Source of the DNA: Nonomuraea coxensis DSM 45129
Lineage (GTDB): Bacteria > Actinomycetota > Actinomycetes > Streptosporangiales > Streptosporangiaceae
Assembly: GCF_019397265.1 (NCBI RefSeq)
Contig: NZ_CP068985.1
Span: 6,378,001-6,442,000, forward strand
DNA length: 64,000 nt
Direction: 5' to 3'
A model generated the notes under the pieces. That model was not told the DNA's origin and ran no database searches. It saw nothing but the letters and a program-made list of their open reading frames with translations. Within the stretch, counting starts at the first letter, position 1. Every line of letters begins with the position of its first letter. This document shows positions 35,729 to 44,346 of this stretch, piece after piece. A program made the translations under genes and the position numbers.

Positions 35729-38307
35729 TCCGGTGACGACGGCGTGACCGTGCCGGCCGCGCCGTCTACCTCGATCTCCTGCCCGGTCGTGATCCGGTGG
35801 GTGGCGTCGGGGACGCCGACGACGGCCGGGATGCCGTACTCGCGGGCCACCACCGCGCCGTGCGACATGGCTCCGCCCATCTCCATGACCAGCCCGCCCG
35901 CCGTCAGGAACAGCGGCGTCCAGCCCGGGTCGGTGGAGGGGCAGACCAGGATCTCGCCCGGCTCCAGGTGCGCGCCGACGGGGTCGAGCACGACGCGGGC
36001 CCGGCCGGTGACCGTGCCGACCGAGGCCGCGGTGCCGGCGAGCGCGCCCTCGGCCGCCGGGGAGGCCAGCGCCTCGGGCTCGGTGCCGTCGGACAGCAGC
36101 ATCCGGGGCACGTGCCGGCGGCGCGACTCCCGCTCGTGCTCCGCCCTGCGCCGCGCCACCAGCTCGCGCAGGTCGCCGCCGGCCAGGGCGGCCCTCGTCT
36201 CGCGCAGGTCGAGGAAGAACACGTCGCCGGGCGCGGCCAGGACGCCCAGCCCGGTCAGGTGCTCACCGACGGCGAGCAGGCTGTGCCGCACCCCGGACAG
36301 CGCCTTGACGAGGTAGAACTTGGGCAGCTCGCGCAGCCCGGCGTAGGCCCGGGTGCGCCGCAGCGCGAACCGCGCCACGGGGGCCCGCCACCGGCCCCTG
36401 GCGCGGGCCGCGGCGACCACGCGGGCGGCGGCCTCCCGCGCCTGGGCCTCGCCCTTGGCGAACAAGGCGGCGGGCGCGAGGCCGGAGCCGGCGTCCATGC
36501 GCAGGTAGTTGGCCAGCGCGCCGAGGATGTGGGCGGGCTCCTCCGACCAGCGGGGCACGCCGAGGTCGATCTCGGCGACGCCGCGGTGGCCGTACGCGGC
36601 GAGGAACGCGGCGACGCCGCGCTGCGCGACCGGCGGCAGCTCGGCGGCCTCGTAGCGGCGGACCAGCTCGGCGACCGTCAGCTCGGCGAACGGCTCCGGC
36701 TCGACGCGGGTCGCCAGGTCCCACAGCGCCAGGTCCATCTCGGTGGTGGGGTTGTGCGGGAGGCCGCGGAGCACGTCCTGCGTCTCGGCCAGCGACAGGC
36801 CGGACAACCGGCTGGCCAGCGCGAACAGGCCGTAGCCGGTGAGCACGATCGGCATCACGGAGACGATCGACGGGAACGTGGCGGCCAGCAGCCGTTCGGC
36901 GTGGTCCAGGCGCTGCGCGGGCGTGGCGGTGGCGGGCACCCGCAGCCGCCGGTCGAGCACCTCGCCGACCCGCCGGGTGTAGCCGAGCGCGCGCTCCGGC
37001 GCGGTGAGCGCCAGGAGAACCCGCGAGGGCACGCGGACGCGCCGGGCGAACCGGGCAAGGCCGCGCAGGAACGGGCGGCGCGAGGAGCGGGCGGGCGCGA
37101 GACGCGGGTCGTCGAACAGCCGCCGCACCAACGCCACGCCGCGGGCCTCACCGAGGGTGAGCACGCGCGGCAGGATGGCCCGTCCCGGCCGGCTGCGCAG
37201 CGCGGTGGTGAGGTCGAGCCAGAGGCGCTGCCCCGAGACGGCCATGAAGGCCGGTCCGTCGAGCGGGTCGGCGGGCCCGTGACCGGCGACGCCCGCCGCT
37301 CCCCCGCCGATCAGCCGGAACGCCGCCAGGCCCATCGGGGTGAGCGGCCCCATGACACCCTGGACGACGTTGAGCGAGAAGTAGACGCGCAGGCCGGGCC
37401 TGGCCGGCTCGGGCAGCGGGTAGAGCGTGGTGATCGGCCGGGCCTGGGTGAGCCAGAGCGTGCCGCCGTCGTCGATGGCCCATTCGGTGTCCTGGGGGGC
37501 GCCGTAGTGGTCCTCGACGCGGTTGCCCAGCTCGGCCAGGCGCAGCACCTCGGCGTCGGTGAGGCAGAGTCCGTGCTCGGCGGTCTCGACGCGCTCGGTG
37601 CCGCCGCCCGGCAGCGGGCGGATGGCCAGGCGCTTGTCGCCGGCCTGGCGCTCCAGGATCTCGCCGCCGTACGCCACGAACCGGTCGGGGTTCACCGCGC
37701 CGGAGACGACGGCCTCGCCGAGCCCCGGGCTCGCGTCGATGACGGTCTCGCGCCGCCGCCCGGTGACCGGGTTCGCGGTGAACATCACGCCCGCCACCCG
37801 CGCGTCCACCATGACCTGGACGACCACGGCGAGGCGGACGGCGGCGTGGTCGATGCCGTTGGCCTCGCGGTAGGCCACCGCGCGGTCGGTCCAGAGCGAG
37901 GCCCAGCAGCGGCGTACGGCCTCGACCACGGCCTCGGCCCCGACGATGTTGAGATAGGTCTCCTGCTGCCCGGCGAAGCTGGCGAACGGCAGGTCCTCGG
38001 CGGTGGCGGACGAGCGCACGGCCACCGGCGCGCCGGGGCCGAGCGCCGCGTAGCGCTTGACGATCGTCTCGTGGACGGCGTCGGGGACGGGGGCCTCCAG
38101 CAGGTGCCGGCGGGCGCGCTCGGCGAGCGTGTCGTCCGCAGTGAGGTCGAGGCCGGTGGCGGCCAGGGCGTACGCCTCGGTGGTCAGCACCCAGCCGGGC
38201 GGGACGGGCAGCCCCGCCCGGGTGAGCTCGCCGAGGTTCGCGGCCTTGCCGCCGGCCTCGGCCGGCATGCCGCCGTGGATCTCGGAGAAGTCCAGTGCCG
38301 TGGTCAT
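35704..38307 (-). CDS. Rifampicin-phosphotransferase-like dikinase
   Basis: An 867-residue protein starting at ATG 38307 (MTTALDFSEIHGG). The order is ATP-grasp domain (about 10-325: GGKAANLGELTRAGLPVP, then AVRSSATAEDLPFASFAGQQ), a large helical middle (about 330-765) and a C-terminal swivelling His domain (about 770-860) with the phosphohistidine in GGAMSHGAVVAREYGIP. The PEP-binding TIM barrel of true PEP synthase is absent, so the architecture is that of Rph. The middle has GVAEIDLGVPRWSEEP, close to the Rph signature. Target drug unproven; no RAE element was seen upstream. Confidence 0.85.
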   Translation of the reverse strand: MTTALDFSEIHGGMPAEAGGKAANLGELTRAGLPVPPGWVLTTEAYALAATGLDLTADDTLAERARRHLLEAPVPDAVHETIVKRYAALGPGAPVAVRSSATAEDLPFASFAGQQETYLNIVGAEAVVEAVRRCWASLWTDRAVAYREANGIDHAAVRLAVVVQVMVDARVAGVMFTANPVTGRRRETVIDASPGLGEAVVSGAVNPDRFVAYGGEILERQAGDKRLAIRPLPGGGTERVETAEHGLCLTDAEVLRLAELGNRVEDHYGAPQDTEWAIDDGGTLWLTQARPITTLYPLPEPARPGLRVYFSLNVVQGVMGPLTPMGLAAFRLIGGGAAGVAGHGPADPLDGPAFMAVSGQRLWLDLTTALRSRPGRAILPRVLTLGEARGVALVRRLFDDPRLAPARSSRRPFLRGLARFARRVRVPSRVLLALTAPERALGYTRRVGEVLDRRLRVPATATPAQRLDHAERLLAATFPSIVSVMPIVLTGYGLFALASRLSGLSLAETQDVLRGLPHNPTTEMDLALWDLATRVEPEPFAELTVAELVRRYEAAELPPVAQRGVAAFLAAYGHRGVAEIDLGVPRWSEEPAHILGALANYLRMDAGSGLAPAALFAKGEAQAREAAARVVAAARARGRWRAPVARFALRRTRAYAGLRELPKFYLVKALSGVRHSLLAVGEHLTGLGVLAAPGDVFFLDLRETRAALAGGDLRELVARRRAEHERESRRRHVPRMLLSDGTEPEALASPAAEGALAGTAASVGTVTGRARVVLDPVGAHLEPGEILVCPSTDPGWTPLFLTAGGLVMEMGGAMSHGAVVAREYGIPAVVGVPDATHRITTGQEIEVDGAAGTVTPSSPDQAPTTSA

Positions 38308-38387
38308 CGCGCGCACCCCTGCCGTTCGGCGTCCTGTCACCAGTGTCACGCCTGCCGGACAGGAATTCAACACTCGATGAAAACCGA

Positions 38388-39338
38388 TCAGTGCTCCAGC
38401 GGCGCGCCGTCCAGGTCCCAGAGTGGCTCGATCGGCACGCCCAGCGCGGCCAGGGCCGTCGGGCCCACGTCCACCAGGCGCGGAGCGGCGAGCCGCCGCC
38501 CGCCGAGATCCTGGCCGAGACGGTGGGCGATGACGAAGACCGTGCGCTCCTCGTCCGAGACGCCGCCGTGGCCGCCCTCGTCCACGTGGCCGTGGTCGGT
38601 GGTGACGAGGACGGTCCAGCGCTCCTCCCGGTACGACGGGCGGGCGCGCACGGCGTCCAGCAGGCGGCCCAGGTGCGTGTCCTGGGCGTGGAGGGCGGCG
38701 GCGTACTCGGGGCAGTGGGGGCCGAGCTCGTGGGCGACCTCGTCGGTGTCGCCGAGGTAGACGAAGACCGCGTCGGGGTCGTCGCCGCCGAGGTGGCGCT
38801 CCGCGGCGGCGGTCACCCGCTCGTCGGCCGCGCTCCAGCCGCCCTCGCAGGTGTAGCCGTCCAGGACGAAGCGGTGGTCGATGGCCGGGCCGAAGGCCCC
38901 GTGCTCGGCGAGCGCCGCCCAGGAGAAGAACGCGGAGGTCACCAGGTCAGGACGGACATTCTTCGCCCGAGTCAGGAAATCCGGAAATTTTATGAAACGG
39001 GGGTCGGCGAAGGCGTTGTCCACGACGCCGTGCTTGTCCGGCCACACGCCGGTCGCGATCGACGACCAGCCGGGGCCCGAGTCGGTGCGCGACCGGATCG
39101 CCCGGCCGCCGTCGCCCGGCTCGGGACTCTTCTGCACGACCTCGCCGATCGACTCGGTACGCGGCGCGCCGGCCTCGCCGTAGGGGAGCATGCTGGTGCC
39201 GTACGCACCGGCGGACATCAGTGCGGTCAGGACCGGCGCGCCCGAGGCGGCCAGCAGGTCGAAGCGCAGCCCGTCCATGCCGACCACGAGGACCTTGTTC
39301 CTCGCCGTGGTGGATCTTGCCAAGTTAGATGTGGACAT
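38388..39338 (-). CDS. Alkaline-phosphatase-superfamily phosphodiesterase
   Basis: A 316-residue protein of the nucleotide pyrophosphatase/phosphodiesterase type. Metal and nucleophile motifs: KVLVVGMDGLRFD (about 15, Asp), GWSSIATGVWPDKHGVVDN (about 90, Ser/Thr nucleophile region), FVYLGDTDEVAHELG (about 190) and TTDHGHVDEGGHGG (about 250). It hydrolyses phosphodiesters. The start ATG 39338 is favoured, but the frame is open upstream without a stop to 39683 and beyond, so the N-terminus is uncertain. No signal peptide is clear in the chosen form. Confidence 0.82.
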   Translation of the reverse strand: MSTSNLARSTTARNKVLVVGMDGLRFDLLAASGAPVLTALMSAGAYGTSMLPYGEAGAPRTESIGEVVQKSPEPGDGGRAIRSRTDSGPGWSSIATGVWPDKHGVVDNAFADPRFIKFPDFLTRAKNVRPDLVTSAFFSWAALAEHGAFGPAIDHRFVLDGYTCEGGWSAADERVTAAAERHLGGDDPDAVFVYLGDTDEVAHELGPHCPEYAAALHAQDTHLGRLLDAVRARPSYREERWTVLVTTDHGHVDEGGHGGVSDEERTVFVIAHRLGQDLGGRRLAAPRLVDVGPTALAALGVPIEPLWDLDGAPLEH

Positions 39339-39679
39339 ACCGCTATCTAATACTCCAACTGTAGATGTGATCTTCATGTCTGGGCTGCGGCTTGTCGTCG
39401 GTAATGGCTGGAGCCGGTGGGTGAGGCTGTGGAGGGGCCGGACGCTCAGTGGGACCGACACGGTGGCATGGCAGCGGTGGTAGGCGAGCTCGCGCACGTC
39501 CAGCAGTCTTCCGCGGCAGGTCCGACAGTAGCCCCAGGACCAGCCGCGCCGCCCGCCGTCGGGGTTCGATGCGAGCGAATCGGCCGCTGTTCGTTCCACC
39601 AGGCTTTCGAACGTTTCCCACCAGCGAGTTCCCTCGGGCGGGAGGTCACCGACGGGTGCTCCCGCCCAAGTGGGCAAGC
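39339..39679 (-). other. Open but uncertain region between SDR pseudogene and phosphodiesterase
   Basis: The minus frame of the phosphodiesterase stays open across these 341 bases. Just after the SDR stop a GTG (39683, GTGA overlap) begins a coding-looking stretch with WWETFESLVERTAADS and a cysteine motif YCRTCRGRLLDV ... YHRC. Composition then turns non-coding near 39350-39470, including two CACATCTA direct repeats. It may be a small zinc-ribbon gene whose stop has been lost, or the leader of the phosphodiesterase gene. Confidence 0.45.
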
Positions 39680-40454
39680 TCACAGGCCGGAGCCGCCGGT
39701 CGCGTCGATCACCTTGCCGGTGACCCAGCGCGCGTCGTCCGAGGCGAGGAAGGCCACGATGTCGGCCACGTCTTCCGGTTGGCCGACACGGCCCAGCGCA
39801 GCCAGGGAGGCCGCGTGGGCTTCGGCCGCCGGGTTGCCCCGCAGCCACCCCGCGTTGACGTCCGTGTCGATGATTCCCGGGGGCGACCGAGTTCGCCGTG
39901 ATACCCCGGGCGCCCAGCTCCTTGGCGAGGTTGAGGGTGAAATTGTCGAGGGCGCTCTTGGTGGCGCCGTAGGCGATGGCCTCCGGCATGGCGAGGTGAG
40001 CTGCGCCGCTGGAGATGTTGATGATCCGGCCGGCGTCGCGCAGTCGCTTCAGCCCCTCTTGCACGATGAAGAACGGCGCTCGCACGTTCACGGCGAAGAC
40101 CTCGTCGAAACCGTCCTCGGTCAGTGACGCCAGGTCCGCACTGCGTCCTATGCCAGCGTTGTTGACGATGATGTCGACGACCGGCTCGGGTGTGTGGTGG
40201 GGGATCTGGGCGTCGAAGGCTGACCACAGGGCGGCGGCGTCGCCGTGGCTGCCCAGCTGCGCATGGAGGGCGAAGGCACGGCCGCCGTCCTTCCGGATCC
40301 GCTCGACGGTGTCGTGCGCTGCGGTCTCGTCGCGTGCGTAGGTCAGTGCGACAACGGCGCCGTCCTGAGCGAGCCGCTGTGCGACGGCGCGCCCGATGCC
40401 CCTGCTGCCTCCGGTGACGAGCGCGGTCTTTCCGTCAAGGCGCCGCATACCCAT
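39680..40454 (-). pseudogene. Short-chain dehydrogenase, single-base frameshift
   Basis: ATG 40454 (MGMRRLDGKTALVTGG), with GGAAGGGG upstream, begins a typical SDR: TGGSRGIGRAVA (NAD site), VNNAGIG, INISSGAAHL and the catalytic YGATKSALDNF. After TANSVAPG the frame is lost. Removing one base from the G5 run at 39879-39883 restores IIDTDVNAGWLRGNP ... GRVGQPEDVADIVAFLASDD ... TGGSGL to the TGA at 39680. It is divergent from a TetR gene, which would be its regulator. It could be a sequencing error; as read, the enzyme loses about 70 residues. Confidence 0.85.
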
Positions 40455-40478
40455 GGCGGTTGGCCCCTTCCATTTGTT

Positions 40479-40527
40479 GAGTGATCGACCAAGAAAGAAG
40501 GTAGCACGATTTTTTGGTCGAGCACTC
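40479..40527. promoter_or_regulatory. Inverted repeat in the SDR/TetR divergent promoter
   Basis: GAGTGATCGACCAA (40479-40492) and TTGGTCGAGCACTC (40514-40527) are 14-base arms with one mismatch around a 21-base spacer. They flank the divergent promoters of the SDR gene and the TetR regulator, as expected for autoregulation by the TetR protein. The perfect inner core is TCGACCAA/TTGGTCGA. Confidence 0.75.
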
Positions 40528-40540
40528 TAAAATGTGGCTC

Positions 40541-41155
40541 ATGGCTGAGACCCCGAAGCGCGGCCGTCCGCGCACCTTCGACCGCGCAGCGGCACTGACC
40601 GCGGCCACGCGTCTGTTCTGGGAGCGAGGTTATGAGGGCGTTTCCATCGGCGAGCTGACCGAGGCGATGGGGATCCGCTCAGGAAGCCTGTACGCGGCCT
40701 TCGGAGACAAGAAGTCCCTGTTCAAGGAAGTGGTTGACACCTACGGCCGCTCACCTGTCGGCGCCTTCGCAGGTGTGGCCCTCCAGGAGGAGGCCACTGC
40801 GTACGGGGCGTTCGCGCGCATCCTTCGAGAGGCCGCGACCATCTACCCGGACCCCGCGCACCCGGCTGGCTGCCTGGCCATCAGCGCGGCGACCAACGTC
40901 ACTCCGCAGGATGCGGAAGTGCGCGCATTCCTCCGGGATCTACGCAACAAGAACGTGGACGGGTTCGAGGCGCGACTGCGAGAGGCGCAGCAGGCGGGGG
41001 AACTGCCCGCCCAGACCAACCCTCGGGCCCTGGCCGAATACTTCGCCACCGTCCTCCAGGGACTCTCGCAACGAGCCCAGGACGGCGCCACCGCCCCCCA
41101 ACTGGCCGCAACCGTGGAACTGGCACTGGCCGCCTGGCCGACAGTGCAACGCTGA
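40541..41155 (+). CDS. TetR/AcrR-family repressor
   Basis: A 204-residue protein starting at ATG 40541 (MAETPKRGRPRTFDR); ATG 40532 is an alternative three codons upstream. The helix-turn-helix is at about 28-62 (SIGELTEAMGIRSGSLYAAF). The C-terminal helical domain carries PAGCLAISAATN (about 105), a YxaF/LmrA-like ligand pocket pattern. It is divergent from the SDR pseudogene with a large inverted repeat between them. GC and codon use are a little lower than in neighbouring genes, which hints at later arrival. Confidence 0.9.
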   Translation: MAETPKRGRPRTFDRAAALTAATRLFWERGYEGVSIGELTEAMGIRSGSLYAAFGDKKSLFKEVVDTYGRSPVGAFAGVALQEEATAYGAFARILREAATIYPDPAHPAGCLAISAATNVTPQDAEVRAFLRDLRNKNVDGFEARLREAQQAGELPAQTNPRALAEYFATVLQGLSQRAQDGATAPQLAATVELALAAWPTVQR

Positions 41156-41230
41156 TCAAGCCACCCACTCCGACCGGCAAGATCACGAGCTACAGCTGGA
41201 GTACTGACCTACGCGGCAGATCAGGTGGGT

Positions 41231-42004
41231 TCACCCCGCGAAGCGCCGCACCCAGGCCGCCGCGCCCGGCAGGATCTCCTCGACCGGCGCGACGTGCGGA
41301 TACCACGTCCGCTCCCACTCCAGCGACACCCAGCCGGTGTAGCCGGCCGCGCGCAGCAGGGCGCCCGCCTCCTCCAGCGGCACCGAGCCCGCCCCCAGGG
41401 GGACCGGCGTGGTGTCCTCGGCCGAGACCGCGTCCTTGATCTGCACGTACGCGAGGTGCGGGCCGAGCGCGGCCAGCGACTCGACCGGCGGCTCGCCGTG
41501 CCGCCAGGGGTGCAGCAGGTCCCAGATCGCGCCCGTGACGCCGGGGCGGGCGGCCGCGTCGAGCAGCCCGGCCACGGCCGCGCAGGTCGCCATCGCGTCG
41601 TGCGTCTCGACGAGCACCCGGACGCCCAGCCCCGCGGCGCTCTCGGCGACCGCCCGCAGGCGGCGCGCGCCGATCGCCGGGTCCGAACCGCGCGGGAACA
41701 CCCGGACCCCGGGCGCGCCCAGGTCGGCGGCCAGGCGCAGGTCGGCGAGGAGAGCGTCGACGACCGGCTCGTCCGGCCCCGGCTCGCAGATCCTGACATA
41801 TCCCGCCAGGGCGGCGATCTCCAGGTTCGCATCCGCCACCCTGGACCGCACCGCCCGCCGCTCCGCCGCGTCCAGCCCGGCGTGCACCCCGGTGTCGGGA
41901 TGCAGGCGCAGCTCCAGCCCCTCGCACCCGTGCCGCGCCGCGATCTCCACGGCCCGTCCGAGCCCTTCACCAGGCATCCCCAGCGTGCTGACCGCCAGCC
42001 TCAT
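41231..42004 (-). CDS. Sugar phosphate isomerase/epimerase-like TIM-barrel protein (B)
   Basis: A 257-residue xylose-isomerase-like barrel starting at ATG 42004. Motifs: HGCEGLELRLHPD (about 25), VRVLVETHDAMAT (about 130) with metal-binding Glu and His, AIWDLLHPWRHGEPP (about 160) with Asp and His, and VSLEWERTWYPHV (about 235) with the C-terminal Glu. It lies 57 bases downstream of the LacI gene on the same strand, so it probably shares the LacI-operator promoter. It is a distant relative of the isomerase at 34886. Confidence 0.88.
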   Translation of the reverse strand: MRLAVSTLGMPGEGLGRAVEIAARHGCEGLELRLHPDTGVHAGLDAAERRAVRSRVADANLEIAALAGYVRICEPGPDEPVVDALLADLRLAADLGAPGVRVFPRGSDPAIGARRLRAVAESAAGLGVRVLVETHDAMATCAAVAGLLDAAARPGVTGAIWDLLHPWRHGEPPVESLAALGPHLAYVQIKDAVSAEDTTPVPLGAGSVPLEEAGALLRAAGYTGWVSLEWERTWYPHVAPVEEILPGAAAWVRRFAG

Positions 42005-42061
42005 CCAGACCTCCCCACCGCGCCGGCCGCCGGCCTCATCCGGGCCTCCGGCAGGAGCGCG

Positions 42062-43057
42062 TCAAGCGAGCCTCCGGACGCTCTCGCGCAGCACGACCTC
42101 GCCGGCGACCTGCTCGACCACCGGGGCGTCGTCCTCGGCGAGCGCCAGCTCCAGCGCCCGCGCCCCCATGTCCTTCAGCGGCAGCCGCACGGTCGTCAGC
42201 GCCGGAACGTGATCACGCAGCGTGACGATGTCGTCGAACCCGGCCACCGACACGTCCTCCGGCACCCGCACCCCGGCCTCCCGGTAGGCGGCCAGCGCCC
42301 CCACGGCCATGACGTCGTTGACCGCGAACACGCACGTGACGTCGGGATCGACGCGCCGCGCGGCCTCGTGGCCGCCGTCGCGGTCGAACGGCCCCGGGAT
42401 GATCTGCGGCGCGGGCAGCCCCAGCTCCTCCAGCGCCCCGGCGAAGCCCGCGCACCGGTCGGCCGCCGTCACCAGGTGCGGCGGCCCGGCCAGCACCGCG
42501 AAGCGGGTGTGGCCGAGCCCGGCGAGGGCCCGCGCCAGCTCCGCCGCGCCCGCGCGGTTGGCGGGAGCGACGGTGTCGACGCCGAGGAGGTCCTGGCCGA
42601 CGCAGGCGGCCCGGCCGCCGCCCGCCCGGTATCGGACCAGTTCGTCGCGGAGCCGCCCGGTGACCTGGGGATCGGCCACGCGGGAGCCGACCAGCAGCAC
42701 GGCGCGTACGCGCTGGGCGCTGAGCGTGGCGACGTAGGCGATCTCCTGCTCGGGGTCGCGGTGCGTGGTGCCCACCATGACCAGCAGGCCCTGGGTGGCC
42801 GCGGCCCGCATCGCGCCGTCGGCGAGCGCGGCGAAGTAGGGGTCGGTCAGGTCGTGCACGACGATGCCGATGACGTTGCCGGCTCCCCTGGCCAGCGTCT
42901 GGGCCGCGATGTTGGCGCGGTAGCCCAGCTCGTCGGCGGCCTGCTCGACGCGGGCCCGCAGGGCCGCGCCCACTTGGCGGGTGCTGCCGTTGAGCACCCG
43001 CGAGGCGGTCGCCAGCGAGACGCCGGCCTGCCTGGCGACGTCCTCAAGCGTGACCAC
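42062..43057 (-). CDS. LacI/GalR-family transcriptional regulator
   Basis: A 331-residue protein. GTG 43057 (VVTLEDVARQAGVS) is chosen because GGGGAGG lies four bases upstream; the frame opens to 43147 but the extra residues run through the operator. The HTH is at residues 2-25 with the hinge at about 50. The sugar-binding domain contains VIGIVVHDLTDPYFAAL (about 62), TCVFAVNDVMAVGA (about 230) and VSVAGFDDIVTLRD (about 258). It most likely represses itself, the adjacent isomerase and the operon at 32596 through matched operators. Confidence 0.92.
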   Translation of the reverse strand: MVTLEDVARQAGVSLATASRVLNGSTRQVGAALRARVEQAADELGYRANIAAQTLARGAGNVIGIVVHDLTDPYFAALADGAMRAAATQGLLVMVGTTHRDPEQEIAYVATLSAQRVRAVLLVGSRVADPQVTGRLRDELVRYRAGGGRAACVGQDLLGVDTVAPANRAGAAELARALAGLGHTRFAVLAGPPHLVTAADRCAGFAGALEELGLPAPQIIPGPFDRDGGHEAARRVDPDVTCVFAVNDVMAVGALAAYREAGVRVPEDVSVAGFDDIVTLRDHVPALTTVRLPLKDMGARALELALAEDDAPVVEQVAGEVVLRESVRRLA

Positions 43058-43071
43058 GTGACCTCCCCGTC

Positions 43072-43085
43072 GGAAAGCGGTTTCC
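43072..43085. promoter_or_regulatory. LacI-type operator upstream of the LacI gene
   Basis: GGAAAGCGGTTTCC differs at one position from the 14-bp core of the palindrome at 32556-32571. It lies 14 bases before the GTG start, suited to autorepression. Confidence 0.8.
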
Positions 43086-43121
43086 ATTGTGCCAGGACAG
43101 CACCTTGATCCGCATCCTCGC

Positions 43122-43159
43122 ACGGTCCCGGCCCTGGGCGACACCATGGCCGGGACCGT
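43122..43159 (-). terminator. Hairpin terminator between the Glu/Thr-rich gene and lacI
   Basis: A perfect 12-bp stem (ACGGTCCCGGCC / GGCCGGGACCGT) with a 14-base loop lies 15 bases past the stop at 43175 on the minus strand. Confidence 0.7.
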
Positions 43160-43174
43160 TTCCCACCCGGAGGC

Positions 43175-44200
43175 TCAGGCCCAGGGGAAGAGGTAGTCGA
43201 ACAGCCCCTTCCGCTCCTCCTGGGTCGGCGTGGGCTCGGGCTCCTGGGTGACCGGCTCCTCGGACGGCTCCTCCGTCTGCGTGCGCTGCTCGGTCGTCGC
43301 GCGCTGCTCGGTCTGCGAGTCGCGGATCGTCCCGGGCTGGTCCTCGGTGTCCCGGGTCTCGGGCTCCTGGGAGCGGGACGGCCGCTCGCTCGGCCGCGTC
43401 GCCCGCTCCTCGCTCCGGGTGGCCGTGGGCCGGGCGGCCGGCTCCCGGGTCGGCCGGGCCGGCGCGGTCGTCGGGGACGGGTCCGCGGTCGCACTCTCCT
43501 CCGGGCCGGCCGTCTCCTCCTCCGCGGGCTCGGCGGTCTCCTCCTCCGCGGCCTCGTCCTCGGTGACGGCGGGGTCGGCGGGCGCGCTCACCTGGCCCGC
43601 GCTCGCGCACCGGCCGCCCGCGCACGGGTCGGAGGAGCCTCCGGTGAGCGCGAAGCCCGCCCCCACGCCGATCAGCACGACCGCGACGGCGGCCAGCACC
43701 AGCATCCGGGTACGGCGGCGCACCTCGCGCTCCGGGCCGGAGCGCCCGTCGTCGTCGGGTTCGTCGGTCCAGCCGGAGCCGAGGAAGCCGCGCCGGGGGC
43801 GCTCGTCGTCGAACCCGATGTCGTAGGGGCCGCTGTCGCGGGGGCCCCCTTCGTACGAGCCGGCGTCGTGAGCGCGGCCGTCGTACCCGTCGTCGTCCGG
43901 GCCGCTCACGGGCCGGTCGTCGTCGGACGGGCCGTCGTAGGCGCGGTCGAGCGGCAGGTACGCCGGCTCGCCGTCCTGCGCCTGACCGGCGGCGGGAAGG
44001 GCGGCGGGAACGTCGTCGAGCACGTCGTGCCCCGGCTCGGGCGGCAGGATGTAGGTCTCGCCGGCCGGGACCTGGATGGCGGGCTGCTCGTCGGTGTCGT
44101 CCGTGCTCCACCGTGGGGACAGCACGTCGCCCGTCAGGTCCGGGTTGACCGGCCGCCCCTGGCCGTCCTCGTATGGCCTGTCGTTCTCGTCGCGCACCAC
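43175..44200 (-). CDS. Single-pass membrane protein with acidic head and Glu/Thr/Pro tail
   Basis: A 341-residue protein starting at GTG 44200 behind AGAGG (a second GTG follows at once). The cytosolic part (1-163) is Asp/Gly/Pro-rich with YDGPSDDD and similar stretches. A basic stop-transfer side (REVRRRTR) precedes one helix (about 167-188). A short CxxxxxC loop (SDPCAGGRCAS) and a long disordered exterior of Glu, Thr, Pro and Arg follow (190-330). The end is aromatic (GLFDYLFPWA). No domain was recognised. It lies downstream of the LCP gene on the same strand (146 bases) and may share its envelope role. Confidence 0.75.
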   Translation of the reverse strand: MVRDENDRPYEDGQGRPVNPDLTGDVLSPRWSTDDTDEQPAIQVPAGETYILPPEPGHDVLDDVPAALPAAGQAQDGEPAYLPLDRAYDGPSDDDRPVSGPDDDGYDGRAHDAGSYEGGPRDSGPYDIGFDDERPRRGFLGSGWTDEPDDDGRSGPEREVRRRTRMLVLAAVAVVLIGVGAGFALTGGSSDPCAGGRCASAGQVSAPADPAVTEDEAAEEETAEPAEEETAGPEESATADPSPTTAPARPTREPAARPTATRSEERATRPSERPSRSQEPETRDTEDQPGTIRDSQTEQRATTEQRTQTEEPSEEPVTQEPEPTPTQEERKGLFDYLFPWA

Positions 44201-44346
44201 GATGGAACCTCTCTAAGTACGTATTGTGACCGCGCCCTTTCTTAGCAGAGTCGAACCCGACTTGTCCGGAAATTCCACTTGTTTCGCTAAAATCACGCTA
44301 AGTAACATGCGCCCTCCCGTGCAGCACAGAAGGGGCGCAGCCCGCC

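Noticed and set aside
38308-38400. Rifampicin-associated element (RAE) upstream of the Rph-like gene
   Set aside because: I looked for the GGGGCTTGC...GCAAGCCCC palindrome and found none.
38388-40454. One 688-residue fusion of SDR and phosphodiesterase
   Set aside because: The open frame arises from the SDR frameshift. The middle does not resemble either domain, and normal ends for both proteins are identifiable.
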